From Lucinisca nassula (lineage: Eukaryota; Mollusca; Bivalvia; Lucinida; Lucinidae), in contig OY757010.1 of NCBI GenBank assembly GCA_963580285.1, positions 67,602,406-67,666,405 on the forward strand: a DNA stretch of 64,000 bases. The letters are read 5' to 3'. Of this stretch, positions 24,443-34,490 are shown piece by piece. The first letter of the stretch is position 1. Each line of letters starts with the position of its first letter. A program made the translations under genes and the position numbers. The notes under the pieces were generated by a model, which saw nothing but the letters and a program-made list of their open reading frames with translations, was not told where the DNA came from and did no database searches.

Positions 24443-24736
24443 CTTCAGCCTAGTATTGTTTCGTTTAAACGCACGTGATTTACGTTTAAAGTTACCATTT
24501 TTCCAGGCGCCGTGAGATCTAGTTCTGCGTTTTCGACATTCCAGGAGCGAGAAAATATCAAAGTCCGGCATTCTAGAATTATTACCCTCATGATAAATGT
24601 TGTCATTAAATCCCAGTGGAAAAGGGGTCTGTAAACATTTAATCCATTTCAGTTCAGCCTCATGTCTTTTTATAATTTTGAATCTAGATGTAGAATTTGC
24701 ATCGTAATAAATTTTTTTCCACTGATTGTATAACAA
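24440..24736 (-). pseudogene. Naiad basic linker after the endonuclease, copy E
   Basis: Continues the protein after the frameshift: RFKIIKRHEAELKWIK, FPLGFNDNIYHEG, then a basic patch KRKSRAFKRNNTRLK that ends at TGA 24440-24442. Copy D has the same segment in one frame. The function of the linker is unknown; the basic patch may bind nucleic acid. Confidence 0.8.
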
Positions 24737-25451
24737 TGTTATTTACAGAATGACCTGTACGTCGAAAGTGACGGTACAAGAAAGTGTCAGTTTTCTTAGG
24801 TTTACTCATTCTACGATAATGCTCGTTCAATCTAGTTTTAAGCATGCGGTTAGTTTGACCGATGTACTGCATATTACAGTTTGCAGCACGTCATGTAATT
24901 AGATAAATTAAATCTGTAGACTGTCCTGTCAAATCAGACTTGTTAACTACAGAGAAGCGTCTACCGTTTACAGATGAAGTAACGGTAGACGCAGTGCTTA
25001 AATGCGAACAACATCTGCACCTCTTGGCATTGCACTTAGAAATACTAGGATACATTCCACTTCTTTTCCACGGATTAGTATATTTTCGAAGGATTGGCGA
25101 TTTAAGAGGAGTTAGTCTTATACGAAGACTACTCCCAAAAACATTGGTATTGCCTGCTCCATTGAGATTAACTGAAGTTACAGAAGACAAATTTAAGGGT
25201 CTATCCAATACCGAAGGCAACATAGTATTAAAGTTTTTAATAGAATGGGGAATCCGTACAGAAGAAGCCGATTGTAACCTTCGGGGTGAAATTGATATTT
25301 TAAATGTATTTGTGATACTCATTTGGGTAAATAAGGTAATGATACCGTCAAAACTAAAGCGATCTTCATACCGGTCATTAAATAAAACAACATATAAAAC
25401 TACTGAAGATGATTCCTTCGAATAGAAGGAAGGTACAACAAAAGCCCACAA
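24684..25451 (-). pseudogene. Naiad N-terminal GIY-YIG endonuclease domain, copy E
   Basis: The first 186 codons (25451-24894) end in TGA at 24891-24893; the next 62 codons (24872-24684) continue in the same frame. The Cys cluster CNAKRCRCC lies at about residues 140-148. The GIY-YIG nuclease follows: LIY, YIGQTNR, then LKTRLNEHYRR with the catalytic Arg and His region, and FLYRHFRRTGHS. The domain would nick target DNA for retrotransposition. The TGA falls between LIYLIT and RAANCNMQYIG, where PLE endonucleases carry a zinc-ligand Cys. A 1-nt shift in an A run near 24720 moves the frame into 24440-24736. The first Met is uncertain; MSITNTF, about 43 codons later, is an alternative. Confidence 0.85.
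24891..24893 (-). other. In-frame TGA (candidate Sec codon), copy E, site 1
   Basis: LIYLIT-TGA-RAANC in the GIY-YIG domain. The downstream codons down to YIGQT are in the same frame, so a Cys-to-Sec reading restores the domain without any indel. Confidence 0.7.
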
Positions 25452-25688
25452 AACATCTTAGTCTACTTAAAGGACAGAGATGTCAAACAAGCAATTGTTA
25501 TACAACGAGGAACGAACATCGGTTTAATAATGACCTTCAACAGGTATCTAAAGGATGTCAATTGATGGAACAGTGAAAAGCAATTACATAAGCAACCCCT
25601 GAGGATTGGAAAAATAAGAGCATTAAATATATGTACGGGGAGACCTTTTACAGCCGCCACACGGCACAAACAAAACAGCCCTGATATG

Positions 25689-26240
25689 CAAAGTAGAAGT
25701 AAAACAAAGATCAAGAATCGATACAATTAACTTACTCCACCCATCAAAGACACCAAAAGCGAAAAAAATACAAACATTAAGCGACCAGACCATAATGGAA
25801 ACCTAAACAAAGGAAGGCCATAAAGAGAGTTACTTTCCCACAAAATGGCCATATGGCCATCCAAAATTAAAAGACACAATTGATACACATAGTAAGTAAC
25901 AAACAACAACATAAATAAATCGCCACAGAAGAGCCGCCTTGGAACGGTCAGTGGAAGACTTCCACTGGGGGGCTTAAATCGACTTTACGTGGCCACAATC
26001 CTCGCCCTTACTTCCGTCGCGATTTAGACAAATAATTAGTTCAGTCCGCATGAAGGCCTCCTAACTCATCAGTGCAACATCTCCGTGAACACAGAAATCA
26101 AAGAACCACAGAGGTGTGACAACGGTGAGGTCTCGACAGCAAGAAACCACTGAAATGCTGGAGCAAAAGAAAACCAACAGTTAGACTCCGATGAGCCCGA
26201 CCAGAGACAGAGCATCAGGCACCAACCAACATTATCTCTT
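25689..26240 (-). repeat. Naiad PLTR, copy F
   Basis: Full 3' UTR/PLTR separating copies E and F, close to that of copy E. Confidence 0.85.
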
Positions 26241-27246
26241 TAATTTTCAATAAGCCTTTACGTTGGAGCCGTCATAGAATCTGAGGCCTGACCCACCGGC
26301 GTGCAATTAAAGAGGGAAGCAAAGTTGCCAACCGTGATTGGGTTAACTACCATGCATGCAGTCTGTCGTATAATATCCATGTTGTACCCAATCTTTTTAT
26401 ATCGAAGAATGATTTTACGAAATTGGGTGCTGAAGTCATTGCGGTTATATATTTTTCTGAATTTATATACTAAGTCACCATAAAATTCGGGTTCCGATAG
26501 ACCTTGTTGCAGAAGAGATTTAAGTCCAATATTGAATTTTGAAATTAAATCAGAATGGCGTCTATAAAATTTTGAAAAGGCTTTGCGTAGTTTATGGTAC
26601 CGATAACCCTGATTAAGGAGTTTAGCCGTTAATAATTTATTACGAGTGTTGAAGTCAGTTACATGACTACACACTCTAGCAAATCGAATTAATTGCGAAA
26701 TATAAACGCCATAGGATGGCGCACGAGGAACATCACCATCCAAAAAAGGAAAATTTACAATCTCAAAATCAAAGTCATCGCGTTTATCATAAATTTTGCA
26801 CGAAACAAATCCATCTTCAATAGATAGATGTAAATCCAAAAACGGGGCCTCGGTATCAGAAGAATTTGCTTTATTTAACTGAAGTTCTAGGGGGTGAATC
26901 TGACTGATCAAACCATCAAAATAGGTATTATCAATATTTAATAAATCATCTAAATATCTAGAAGTAGAGCTAAAAGCTTCAATAATTTCAGATTGGTTAT
27001 CAATGGAAAGCGACAACATGAAGTCTCTTTCATAACAATAAAAGAACAGATCAGCCACAAGAGGTGCGCAATTAGTACCCATCGGAATACCCACAATTTG
27101 TCTAAATAACTTAGTACCGAATCTAATATAAATATTGTCAAGTAGAAAGGTGAGGGCATCACACACTTTCTGACATGACCAAAGTGTATAATTCTTATGC
27201 TCTTTAGAAGTGAAAAATGCATTTCTGACATTACATGCAAGATGTA
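25689..27246 (-). mobile_element. 5'-truncated Naiad copy F, head-to-tail with copy E
   Basis: Starts at the LACNVRNAFF level of the RT and runs through an intact RT C-terminal frame to the natural stop and PLTR. The PLTR's last bases join the first bases of copy E's leader. This truncated upstream unit plus full downstream unit is the classical PLE pseudo-LTR structure. Confidence 0.9.
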
Positions 27247-27304
27247 ACAATTTTAGGTAATATTTTGTCCTGACAATTTTAGGTAATATTTCATGGCATT
27301 TCAC
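26258..27304 (-). pseudogene. Naiad reverse transcriptase, 5'-truncated, copy F
   Basis: 348 codons, of which about the first 20 come from flanking DNA. From LACNVRNAFFTSKEHK it follows copy E closely: GIPMGTNCAPLVADL (motif B), SRYLDDLLN (motif C) and the end CTPVGQASDSMTAPT with a TAA stop at 26258-26260. Motif A is missing, so the RT is inactive. It gives the true C-terminus of the family protein. Confidence 0.9.
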
Positions 27305-27330
27305 ATGGTATTTTGTGATATTTTTCTTAG
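27269..27330. repeat. Inverted repeat pair, left member
   Basis: Inverse complement of 28320-28380 (CCTGACAATTTTAGGTAATA and following). The pair brackets about 1 kb holding R2, S3 and an inverted PLTR. It probably marks a rearranged Naiad insertion. Confidence 0.75.
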
Positions 27331-27334
27331 CCTA

Positions 27335-27565
27335 TTTTGTACAGAATGGAATCTTCCTCCTTATATATACACCAGAAGACCATTTCATAATTTAGGGCTG
27401 TCAGGTTGTGTTTTCCTCAAAATTTATTAGAAAAATGGCTGAACAATTTGCACACAGTGTAAGCCCTGATCAGAAGCCATGTTCTGTGGCATTTGATCTG
27501 GGCCTGCACTGTTTGCCAGGGTACTTCTTTTGGGGTTTCTGGTACAAAATGGGTTAATTCAGATT
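27335..27565. repeat. Dispersed repeat R2
   Basis: Second copy of 20120-20345; includes a CAAACAGTG-type palindrome at 27450-27516. Confidence 0.7.
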
Positions 27566-27774
27566 GAAGCATAGATTGTGGGTACCCAATGAGGCGATTC
27601 CTTCGAGTTCCCATAATTTATGTTTTCATTTTCCGATACAGCCCTGGATTTTATGCAAACAGTGCACAGGATACAAGGTCTGGAATACAAAGTGATTCAC
27701 TGTAGATCAGACAAGGATTATAGAAAACAATTGTTTTGCAGGAAATGTAAGGTAGAACAGGTTTTGTTTGTTTG

Positions 27775-27896
27775 AACTGATGTTTAACGTTCCAATTACC
27801 ACTATTTAGGGCATTTTGGAGATGCTGCTTCCAATTTTGTGGGACTTTTACCCGACATTGAGATGAATGCCACCGAAGGAAACCAATGGCAGCACC
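27775..27896 (-). mobile_element. SINE-like repeat S3 (3' part)
   Basis: Antisense copy with GGGACTTTTACCCGACATTG. Confidence 0.7.
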
Positions 27897-27904
27897 AAAC
27901 TCAG

Positions 27905-28318
27905 GAAACTGATGCTCTGTCTCTGGTCGGGCCCATCGGAGTCTAACTGTTGGTGTTCTTTTGCTCCAGCATTTCAGTGGTTTCTTGCTGTCGAGTCCTC
28001 ACCGTTGTCTCACCTCTGTGGTTCTTTGATTTTTTTTGTGTTCACGGAGATGTTGCACTGATGAGTTAGGAGGCCTTCATGCGGACTGAACAAATTATTT
28101 GTCTAAATCGTCTTACTGTGTGTATCACTTGTGTCTTTTAATTTTGGATGGCCATATGGCCATTTTGTGGGAAAGTAACTGTCCATATGGCCTTCCTTTG
28201 TTTAGGTTTCCATTATGGTCTGGTCGCTTAATGTTTGTATTTCTTTCCCTTTGGTGTCTTTTATGGATGGAGTAAGTTAATTGTATCAATTCCTGATCTT
28301 TGTTTTACTTCTACTTTA
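27905..28318 (+). mobile_element. Inverted Naiad PLTR
   Basis: Sense-strand PLTR, opposite to copies E and F, from CTGATGCTCTGTCTCTGG to TTTTACTTCTACTTT. It lacks about 200 bp of the middle (after CTAAATCG near 28110). Confidence 0.82.
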
Positions 28319-28319
28319 C

Positions 28320-28380
28320 TTAAGAAAAATATCACAAAATACCATGTGAAATGCCATGAAATATTACCTAAAATTGTCAG
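28320..28380. repeat. Inverted repeat pair, right member
   Basis: Inverse complement of 27269-27330. Confidence 0.75.
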
Positions 28381-28385
28381 GACGT

Positions 28386-28800
28386 TTAACGTAATAACTG
28401 GTTAAATGATACTGATAGGCATTAATTAATGAAGAAAAGAAAAGAAACAAGTAATCAACAAACTTTCAAGTCCACTGTTTTGCACAAACAATGTTATGCA
28501 TTGCATAAACAGATGTCTAGACTGTTTCAAGATTATGAATCATTGTTCATATAACACTATTTTTCTTGGGGTCGGGGATGCTAATTCCTAGTCCTCTTTT
28601 CAAAGTACAGTACAAGAAGGCATTTTTATTTTAAAGTTCACTTTCACCTCTAAAATACCAAGATTTGTTAGCTATACAGAACATGAACTGAATAGTTTCC
28701 TTGAGGTCACTGCAGAAGATATAATCTGTATAAATGTCTGACACCCTATAAACAACTTTAATGAGCCATTGCAGTAAATCAGAGAAACAGTTTAGGAGAA
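28386..28800. other. Non-coding spacer
   Basis: AT-rich; nothing recognised. It may include the 5' UTR of the LINE that follows. Confidence 0.4.
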
Positions 28801-28849
28801 AGGTGTTATTGCAAAATGCATCTGAGAAAAAAGGTGGTCATTCACTTTA

Positions 28850-29060
28850 AGGAAAGACAGCCAGAAATGGAATTAGGGGAAATCAAGGTGGAAATGGATT
28901 TAGGGGGCATCAATATGGACATTCGGTCCGACGGTTCGGCGGTAACCGAGGCCGTTGCTATGAGTGCAATCTTGTTGGACACAAGTTTTCTGATTGTTGG
29001 TATACAGCACAGAAAAAGGGACTCGGCATTAGTTTCACCAATTTTCAAATGCCTGTAAAT
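28850..29060 (+). pseudogene. LINE ORF1 remnant with CCHC zinc knuckle
   Basis: A frame with a Gly/Arg-rich stretch (RGNQGGNGFRGHQYGHS) leads into CYECNLVGHKFSDC, a perfect CX2CX4HX4C knuckle (28956-28997). Such knuckles bind element RNA in ORF1/gag-like proteins. The N-terminal part is not recognisable. Confidence 0.7.
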
Positions 29061-29309
29061 GTTCAAAATAATGGTACAGTGAATGAAAATTATTTTAGTA
29101 TTTTAAATTCTGTTTGCAGTGACTGCCAGGAAATTTTGGGGTGTTATCTAATTGTTCTGCAAATGACACAGCATGCACATGCAGCTCAGTTAATTCAAAA
29201 CAGCTTGATTCATCTATAGATATAGAGAGGCAATACGAATCATCTTTAGGTAAGAAAGACAATCAGAAAACCATAAAAATGAGTCTGTCACGAATTTAAA
29301 TCTCAAAAA

Positions 29310-29952
29310 TAAGGGTATGAATATAGGGTTTCTTAATGTTCAGGGATTTGACAAAATTTTCTGAAATTTAACTGATGTTGACTGCAGAGAGAAATGAGAA
29401 TATACATATATTTGGTTTGTGCGAAACTAAGCTTAAACCGACAAATTGTTTTCGTATTAATGGTTTCCAGTCACCTTATCGAAACGATAATAATAACAAC
29501 GGTGGTAGAGGCATACTTGTCTATGTTTAAGATCATATAATTTCGAAGCGAAGGGATGACCTTGAGACCAATGATATTACATGCATATGGCTTGAAATTG
29601 CGCCAAACAAAAGTAAACCATTTCTCAGTGGTACACTATATAAAAATCCAAATGAATTGAATTGAATGATCGTTTCGAAATGTTTATTGAAACAGTATTA
29701 TTTGAGGGAAAAGAAGTTGTTTTACTGGGAGATTTTAAAAATCTATTAAATGTTGATATAAATAGAGATTGGGTAGTTATCACTGAATCATTAGGATTAA
29801 GTCAAGTAGCTATGCAACCTACAAGAGTAACTTCACTTTCAAGTACCCTTATAGATCACATTTACACAAATAATGAAGATTATATATCATATGTATGCGT
29901 TTATGAATTAGGTATTAGTGATCATTACGCTATCTTTTGTAATAAAATGTAG
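29310..29952 (+). pseudogene. LINE APE-type endonuclease domain
   Basis: Remnants in several frames: NIGFLNVQGF start, IFGLCETKL (the catalytic Glu region), GFQSPYRND, GGRGILVYV, then an open part 29662-29952 with LLGDFKN (GDFN equivalent), STLIDHIYTN and ISDHYAIFC (SDH motif). It would nick the target site. Stops and a frameshift near 29650 inactivate it. Confidence 0.85.
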
Positions 29953-30573
29953 AAAGAACTCTCATAACTATATAACTTACAGACCATTCAAACATTTTAA
30001 CGACAATGAGTTTATAACAGATTTATTGTCAATTAATTGGGATAACTTGCGATATTTTGATGAAGTTGATGACATTCTTCATAATTGGTATTCACTTTTC
30101 ATAACTATTATAAACAAGCACGCACCACTGAAAACTCAAAGGGTAAAGTATAAAACTCAACCAGACTGGATAACTTCCGAAATATTGGATGCAATGAATG
30201 AAAGAGATAATCATAAAACGCATTGAAATATGGAAGAATATAAAATTCTACGAAACAGAATATCGACCGTAATCAAATTACCTAAAATATCTACATATGA
30301 ACAAAAAATCAAATCTGGGAAAGATGATCCGAAATCAATTTGAAAAATGCCTCAAGTAAACATAGCAATAATAGAAGTAATATAATTTGGGGAGCGCGAA
30401 TCGATGGTGAGACAGTCTCAGGTGACACAGAGTTAGTGGAGCATTTCAACAAATATTTCATTAATATTGCTTCAAATCTTAAAGAACCATTGCTGTCAAA
30501 TCATTTAAGAAAACTCAGGGAGTATATTGATTATAAGGTTCCGCAAAACGCATTTTTAGTTTACCTGATATAG
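29918..30573 (+). pseudogene. LINE ORF2 linker between endonuclease and RT
   Basis: Two open pieces in different frames (29918-30226 and about 30340-30573). They contain YITYRPFKHFNDNEF, INKHAPLKTQRVKYKTQPDWI (a typical LINE linker) and WGARIDGETVSGD..VEHFNKYFINIAS. Confidence 0.8.
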
Positions 30574-30788
30574 ATGAACATTTTGCATAAAGATTTTTAT
30601 CTTCACTAAAGCAACAGGCTTAGATGGAATTGGACCCAAACTATTAAAATTTTCTTCGGGTGTTATTTCGAAAAGCTCTACTTTTAAAGCCCAAAAAGTT
30701 TACCCAATAACAGTTTTCTCACTTTATGGAAACAAGCAAAAGTAACCCCGCTTAAGATGGACTGAACAATTACCGTCCCATATCTATC

Positions 30789-31445
30789 TTGCCAACATTA
30801 TCAAAATTTCTAGAAAAAAATATACAGAAGAATCTTATGTCATATTTAAACAATTCTAACCTTATACACCAAACACAAAGTGGTTTTCGATCTGGACATT
30901 CTACCGAAAGTGCATTAACACTCATGACAGAAAGCTGGCTCAAGGCTATAAACCAAGGCAAAATTGTAGGTTCTATCATGGTAGATTTCCGAAAAGCTTT
31001 CGACCTAGTGGATCATGACTTACTTTTAGAGAAACTTAAATGCTATAAATGTCAAAATAATTTTGTTTCATTAATGCAATCTTATCTCAGTGATAGAACA
31101 CAGGTAGTTTCTGTAAATAATAAAATATCAGAACGTGATTACGTCAAATGCGGAGTTCCACAAGGATCCATATTGGACCCGTTGCTGTTTCTTATTTTTA
31201 TAAATGATCTGCCATTGCATCTTTCCAATCAAATTTACTCTACATACCTTTATGCTGACGATATTACTATTTATGACGCACAGGCTGATATTAATGAAAT
31301 CAGGCTAAACTTACAAAACTGTCTTATAACATTACATGACTGGTGTCAACAAAATGGAATGTTACTTAACACTGCAAAAACAAAAGTAATGCTTATCACA
31401 ACACGCCAGAAACGTTATATATTGATGAAAGTGTATTTAAACTAA
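30789..31445 (+). pseudogene. LINE reverse transcriptase domain
   Basis: 218 codons: the LPTLSKFLEKN entry, SGFRSGHSTESAL, motif A VDFRKAFDLVDH (65-76), VPQGSILDPLLF (123-134), motif C YLYADDI (153-159) and NGMLLNTAKTKVM. All catalytic aspartates are present. The upstream part (30590-30788) has stops, and the frame shifts at 31445 into FDNVELQITTGDKILGVYIDENL. Confidence 0.92.
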
Positions 31446-31587
31446 CTTTTGATAATGTTGAGTTACAGATAACTACAGGTGATAAAATACTTGGCGTATA
31501 TATTGATGAAAATTTACAATGGAGTACCCATTACAAGGCTGTTTGCAAGAACGTGTCGTCCTATACCTGGTTGTTGTCAAAATAAAT

Positions 31588-32095
31588 AGAATGGGAGGCA
31601 ATGATCAGGAATCGATACAATCAACCAACAGCTCCCATCAGAGACACCAAAGGGAAAGACACAAAACATGAAACAACAGACCCTAACGGAAACACCAACA
31701 GCGGAAAGCCGAAAGGAAAGCTACTTTCCCTGCCCTACATCATAGTGTAGTTTATATTTTCTTGTCCTTTGGGATCATTGATTCCATTATGGAATATTGA
31801 AAATATGTTAGGGTCACTTATGAGGCCTAATTGGCCGAAACTAGCTAGTCTGGCCCAGAAAACATGCACACTGCATATTTTTCAGTTCTGTGGTGTATTC
31901 CTTGCTTCCAAAGGATAACCCTTTTATAGGACATATTTCCCACAAAATGGCCAATAGGCTATCCAAAATAAAATAACATAAGCGACACAAACACCCAAAG
32001 ACAAACCATAACAAAAGTAAACCGCGACAGAAGAACCGCCTTGGAACGGTCAGCGGAAACAAATTCCACTGGGGGTGGGGGGGCTTAAGTCATTT
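31588..32095 (-). mobile_element. Naiad PLTR inserted in the LINE, itself split by repeat C
   Basis: PLTR from GAGGCAATGATCAGGAATCG to the GGAACGGTCAGCGGAA..CTTAAGTC region, in antisense. It interrupts the LINE frame between SKI and SFLSSEHR equivalents. Repeat C sits inside it at 31731-31935. Confidence 0.85.
31731..31935 (+). mobile_element. Repeat C insertion with TTTCCC duplication
   Basis: 205 bp flanked by TTTCCC at 31725-31730 and 31936-31941. The intact PLTR copies lack it. This defines repeat C as a discrete short mobile element nested in a PLTR nested in a LINE. Confidence 0.8.
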
Positions 32096-32099
32096 CTTA

Positions 32100-32590
32100 A
32101 GTTCAGAACATAGGCTTCTTTATTATAAAGCATATATTCAGCCTCACTTTAATTACTGCAATGCCATATGGTGTAATTCATCAAACTATAATATTTCTAA
32201 TATAACACAATTACAGAAACGCGCTTTGAAATTTATCTTAGGATATGAATATGTAGATTATGAATCTCCTAAATCACGCTTAAAAGTTATGTCAGTTGAG
32301 CAAAATATATTCTTGAACAAGGCAAAAATGATGTTTAAACTTGTTAACCATTTAGCTCCGAACTATTTGTATGAGCTTTTACAGAGAATTAAACCCTTTA
32401 AATATGACGCTCAGATCTAGCTCAAGTCAAGTCTTCATTGTTCCAAAACCAAATTTAGCCAAATTCAAGGAAAGCATTTCGTATTCAGGGCCAATTATTT
32501 GGAAAAGTATTCCATATGAGATGACACATAGTGATACACTGGTCTCATTCTCAGATAGAATAATTTCCGGGATGACTTACACCTAGATAT
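32100..32590 (+). pseudogene. LINE ORF2 C-terminal segment
   Basis: Encodes LLYYKAYIQPHFNYC, LQKRALKFILGYEYVDY, IFLNKAKMMFKLVNHLAPNYL, then after a frameshift SQVFIVPKPNLAKF and SYSGPIIWKSIPYE, the usual 3' end of CR1/L2-type ORF2. Confidence 0.88.
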
Positions 32591-32810
32591 TGAAACGTAT
32601 GCCTTCATCGCCGTATTTCATCACCGTGTAAATTTCATTTCACTTTTTTTCTCACACTTCTCCATACAATATTTAATTGTAAAGAAATCTCATCACATTT
32701 GTAAATACTCATTTATAGTTTGCCGATGTTATGAATTATGTTTTAACTAACGGGCCTCGTGGAAGATTGGTAATTGTACCAAACGAGCCACCCTCTTTAT
32801 ATAAATAAAT

Positions 32811-32835
32811 TACTTACTTACTTACTTACTTACTT
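32811..32835 (+). repeat. (CTTA)n tail of the LINE
   Basis: Short tetranucleotide array after the 3' UTR; similar tails are at about 34466-34490 and 40320-40345. Confidence 0.85.
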
Positions 32836-32844
32836 GCTTACTGA

Positions 32845-32985
32845 AATAATGAATATTCATAAAATATCAGCAGACCTAGCGTTTATAATAACTTTATTTA
32901 TCGTCCGTAAGATTTACATGTTTTTTATTACTTCAGGTCGGGATTCAGACAATAGTTGCCACTTATTCAGCCTCAATTTAATTAC
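32845..32985 (+). repeat. Spacer unit following the LINE tail
   Basis: About 140 bp (ATCAGCAGACCTAGCG.., GTAAGATTTACATG.., TTCAGGTCGG) that follows each LINE 3' end; also at 34490-34625 and 40350-40470. Confidence 0.8.
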
Positions 32986-34490
32986 TGCAATGTCATATGG
33001 GGTAATTCATCAAACTATAATATTTCTAATATAACACAATTACAGAAACGCGCTTTCAAATTTATCTTAGGATATGAATATGTAGATTATGAATTTGCTA
33101 AATCACGCTTAAAAGTTATGTCAATTGAGCAAAATATATTCTTGAACAAGACAAAAATGATGTTCAAAGATGTTAACCATTTAGCTCCGAACTATTTGTG
33201 TGAGCTTTTTCAGAAAAGAGAATTAAACCCTTTAAATGTGACGCTCAGATCTAGCTCAAGTCAAGTCTTCATTGGTGCAAATCCAAATTTAGCCCAATTC
33301 GAGGAAAGCATTTTGTATTCTGGGCCAATTATTTGGAATAGTATTCCATATGAGATAACACATAGTGAAACCCTGGTCTCATTCTCAGATAGATTAATTT
33401 CCTGAATGACTAAAACCCAGATATTGAAAGGTATGCCTTCATCGCCGTATTTCATAACCGTACAAATTTCATTTCACTTTTTTTTTCTCACACTTCTCCA
33501 TATATTATGCTTTAAAATTCACGTAAAGTTGACATGACAGTATAAATCATATTTGGTAAAATTTTTGTTTCCAAATTAAGCAAAATTATCAAAATAAAAT
33601 GATAAATATTTTTTATAATTAACTTTTTTTTCAAATATGTGAGACAGTTGGAATTTGGATAAAACCATATTGTTTGCTTTCTTAAGCCAGATTACAGTTT
33701 CTGTTTTTCTTAGGCACCTGGTCATCAAGGATCATAAAAGAACTGCTAAAACATATTTAATCATAATCTCCGTATGAGCAGGAAATATCGAAACCATATT
33801 GTGACAACTAAATGTCTAGAATCAAACAATGAGACAGATTATAATTGATATGGATATTTTGTTGTTAAACACAACTATGTTCTTATTGTTATCCTTGATG
33901 ACCATGGCTTGGGAGGGGATAAATGCCAAAAAGGGTAATTTCCTCTTGAGCAATGTTTTCATAAGTACACGACAGTATGTTAATAAAAAGGGGTTTTTGG
34001 TTATTGAACACAATTACAATTATATTATAGTGACTTTATGCATGATAGACTGGATTTTGCCGTCTTAATTCTGGAATTACCAGTGTTTAGAGTGGACATT
34101 TTATGTTACACCGGACTTTGCCGTGTTACTAGTTAAAGACATTTATTCAAGAAAGGATCTGCCTTCTTTACATTGAACTTGAAAACCCGTTTGAACTCGC
34201 TTAAACTGTTTGTAAACTTGCTTAAACACAGAAAAATACAAATTAAACAATTGTTTTTTGTAAACGGTGTTCCTCATTATTTTCTTGAGAATTTTGGCCC
34301 TCTCAGTAGTGCGTAATACATACGTTATTTAATTGTAAAGAAATCTCATCACATTTGTAAATACTCCTATATAGTTTGTCGGTGTTATGTATTATGTTCT
34401 AACTAGAGGGTCTCGTGGAAGATTGGTAATTGTACCAAACGAGCCAACCTCTTTAAACAAAGAAATTACTTACTTACTAACTTACTTAAA
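32950..34490 (+). mobile_element. Second copy of the LINE 3' end, interrupted
   Basis: The C-terminal ORF2 segment is open at 32956-33405 (QPQFNYCNVIWGNSSN to SFSDRLIS). The 3' UTR is split by about 818 bp of unrelated sequence (33508-34326), then resumes to the (CTTA)n tail. Confidence 0.85.
33508..34326. mobile_element. Unidentified insertion in a LINE 3' UTR
   Basis: AT-rich 0.8 kb flanked by TTAT at both junctions. Carries a 79-codon frame with no recognisable domain and a partly repeated GAAC..GTTT..GCTTAAAC motif near its right end. No clear terminal inverted repeat. Confidence 0.5.

Larger units (their letters stand above)
21155..25688 (-). mobile_element. Naiad-type Penelope-like element, near full-length copy E
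   Basis: In element sense (25688 to 21155): 5' leader, Cys cluster plus GIY-YIG endonuclease, basic linker, CxC domain, RT, then the 3' PLTR. The order (endonuclease first, RT last) is the permuted arrangement that defines Naiad elements within Penelope-like elements. It is about 4.2 kb without the 350-bp SINE at 22936-23285. The protein frame is broken by a 1-nt shift in an A run near 24720, a 1-nt deletion near 23415 and the SINE, so it is inactive. It nevertheless reads through three TGA codons at conserved-looking sites. Its 5' end abuts the 3' end of copy F in tandem. Confidence 0.93.
28800..32835 (+). mobile_element. CR1/L2-like LINE (non-LTR retrotransposon), near-complete but broken
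   Basis: Order on plus: zinc-knuckle ORF1 remnant, APE-type endonuclease, RT, C-terminal ORF2 segment, 3' UTR and a (CTTA)n tail (about 32811-32835). A Naiad PLTR is inserted between the RT and the C-terminal part (31588-32095). Stops and frameshifts in every domain make it inactive. Confidence 0.88.

Noticed and set aside
24940..25425. 161-codon plus-strand frame
   Set aside because: Exact antisense of the Naiad endonuclease frame.
21760..25451. TGA codons as ordinary nonsense mutations only
   Set aside because: Not fully excluded, but identical TGA sites in two diverged copies and absence of TAA/TAG at such sites make it less likely.
26100..26255. SECIS candidate around an ATGAGTTAGGAGG word in the PLTR
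   Set aside because: No adequate stem or unpaired AA apical loop could be drawn by eye.
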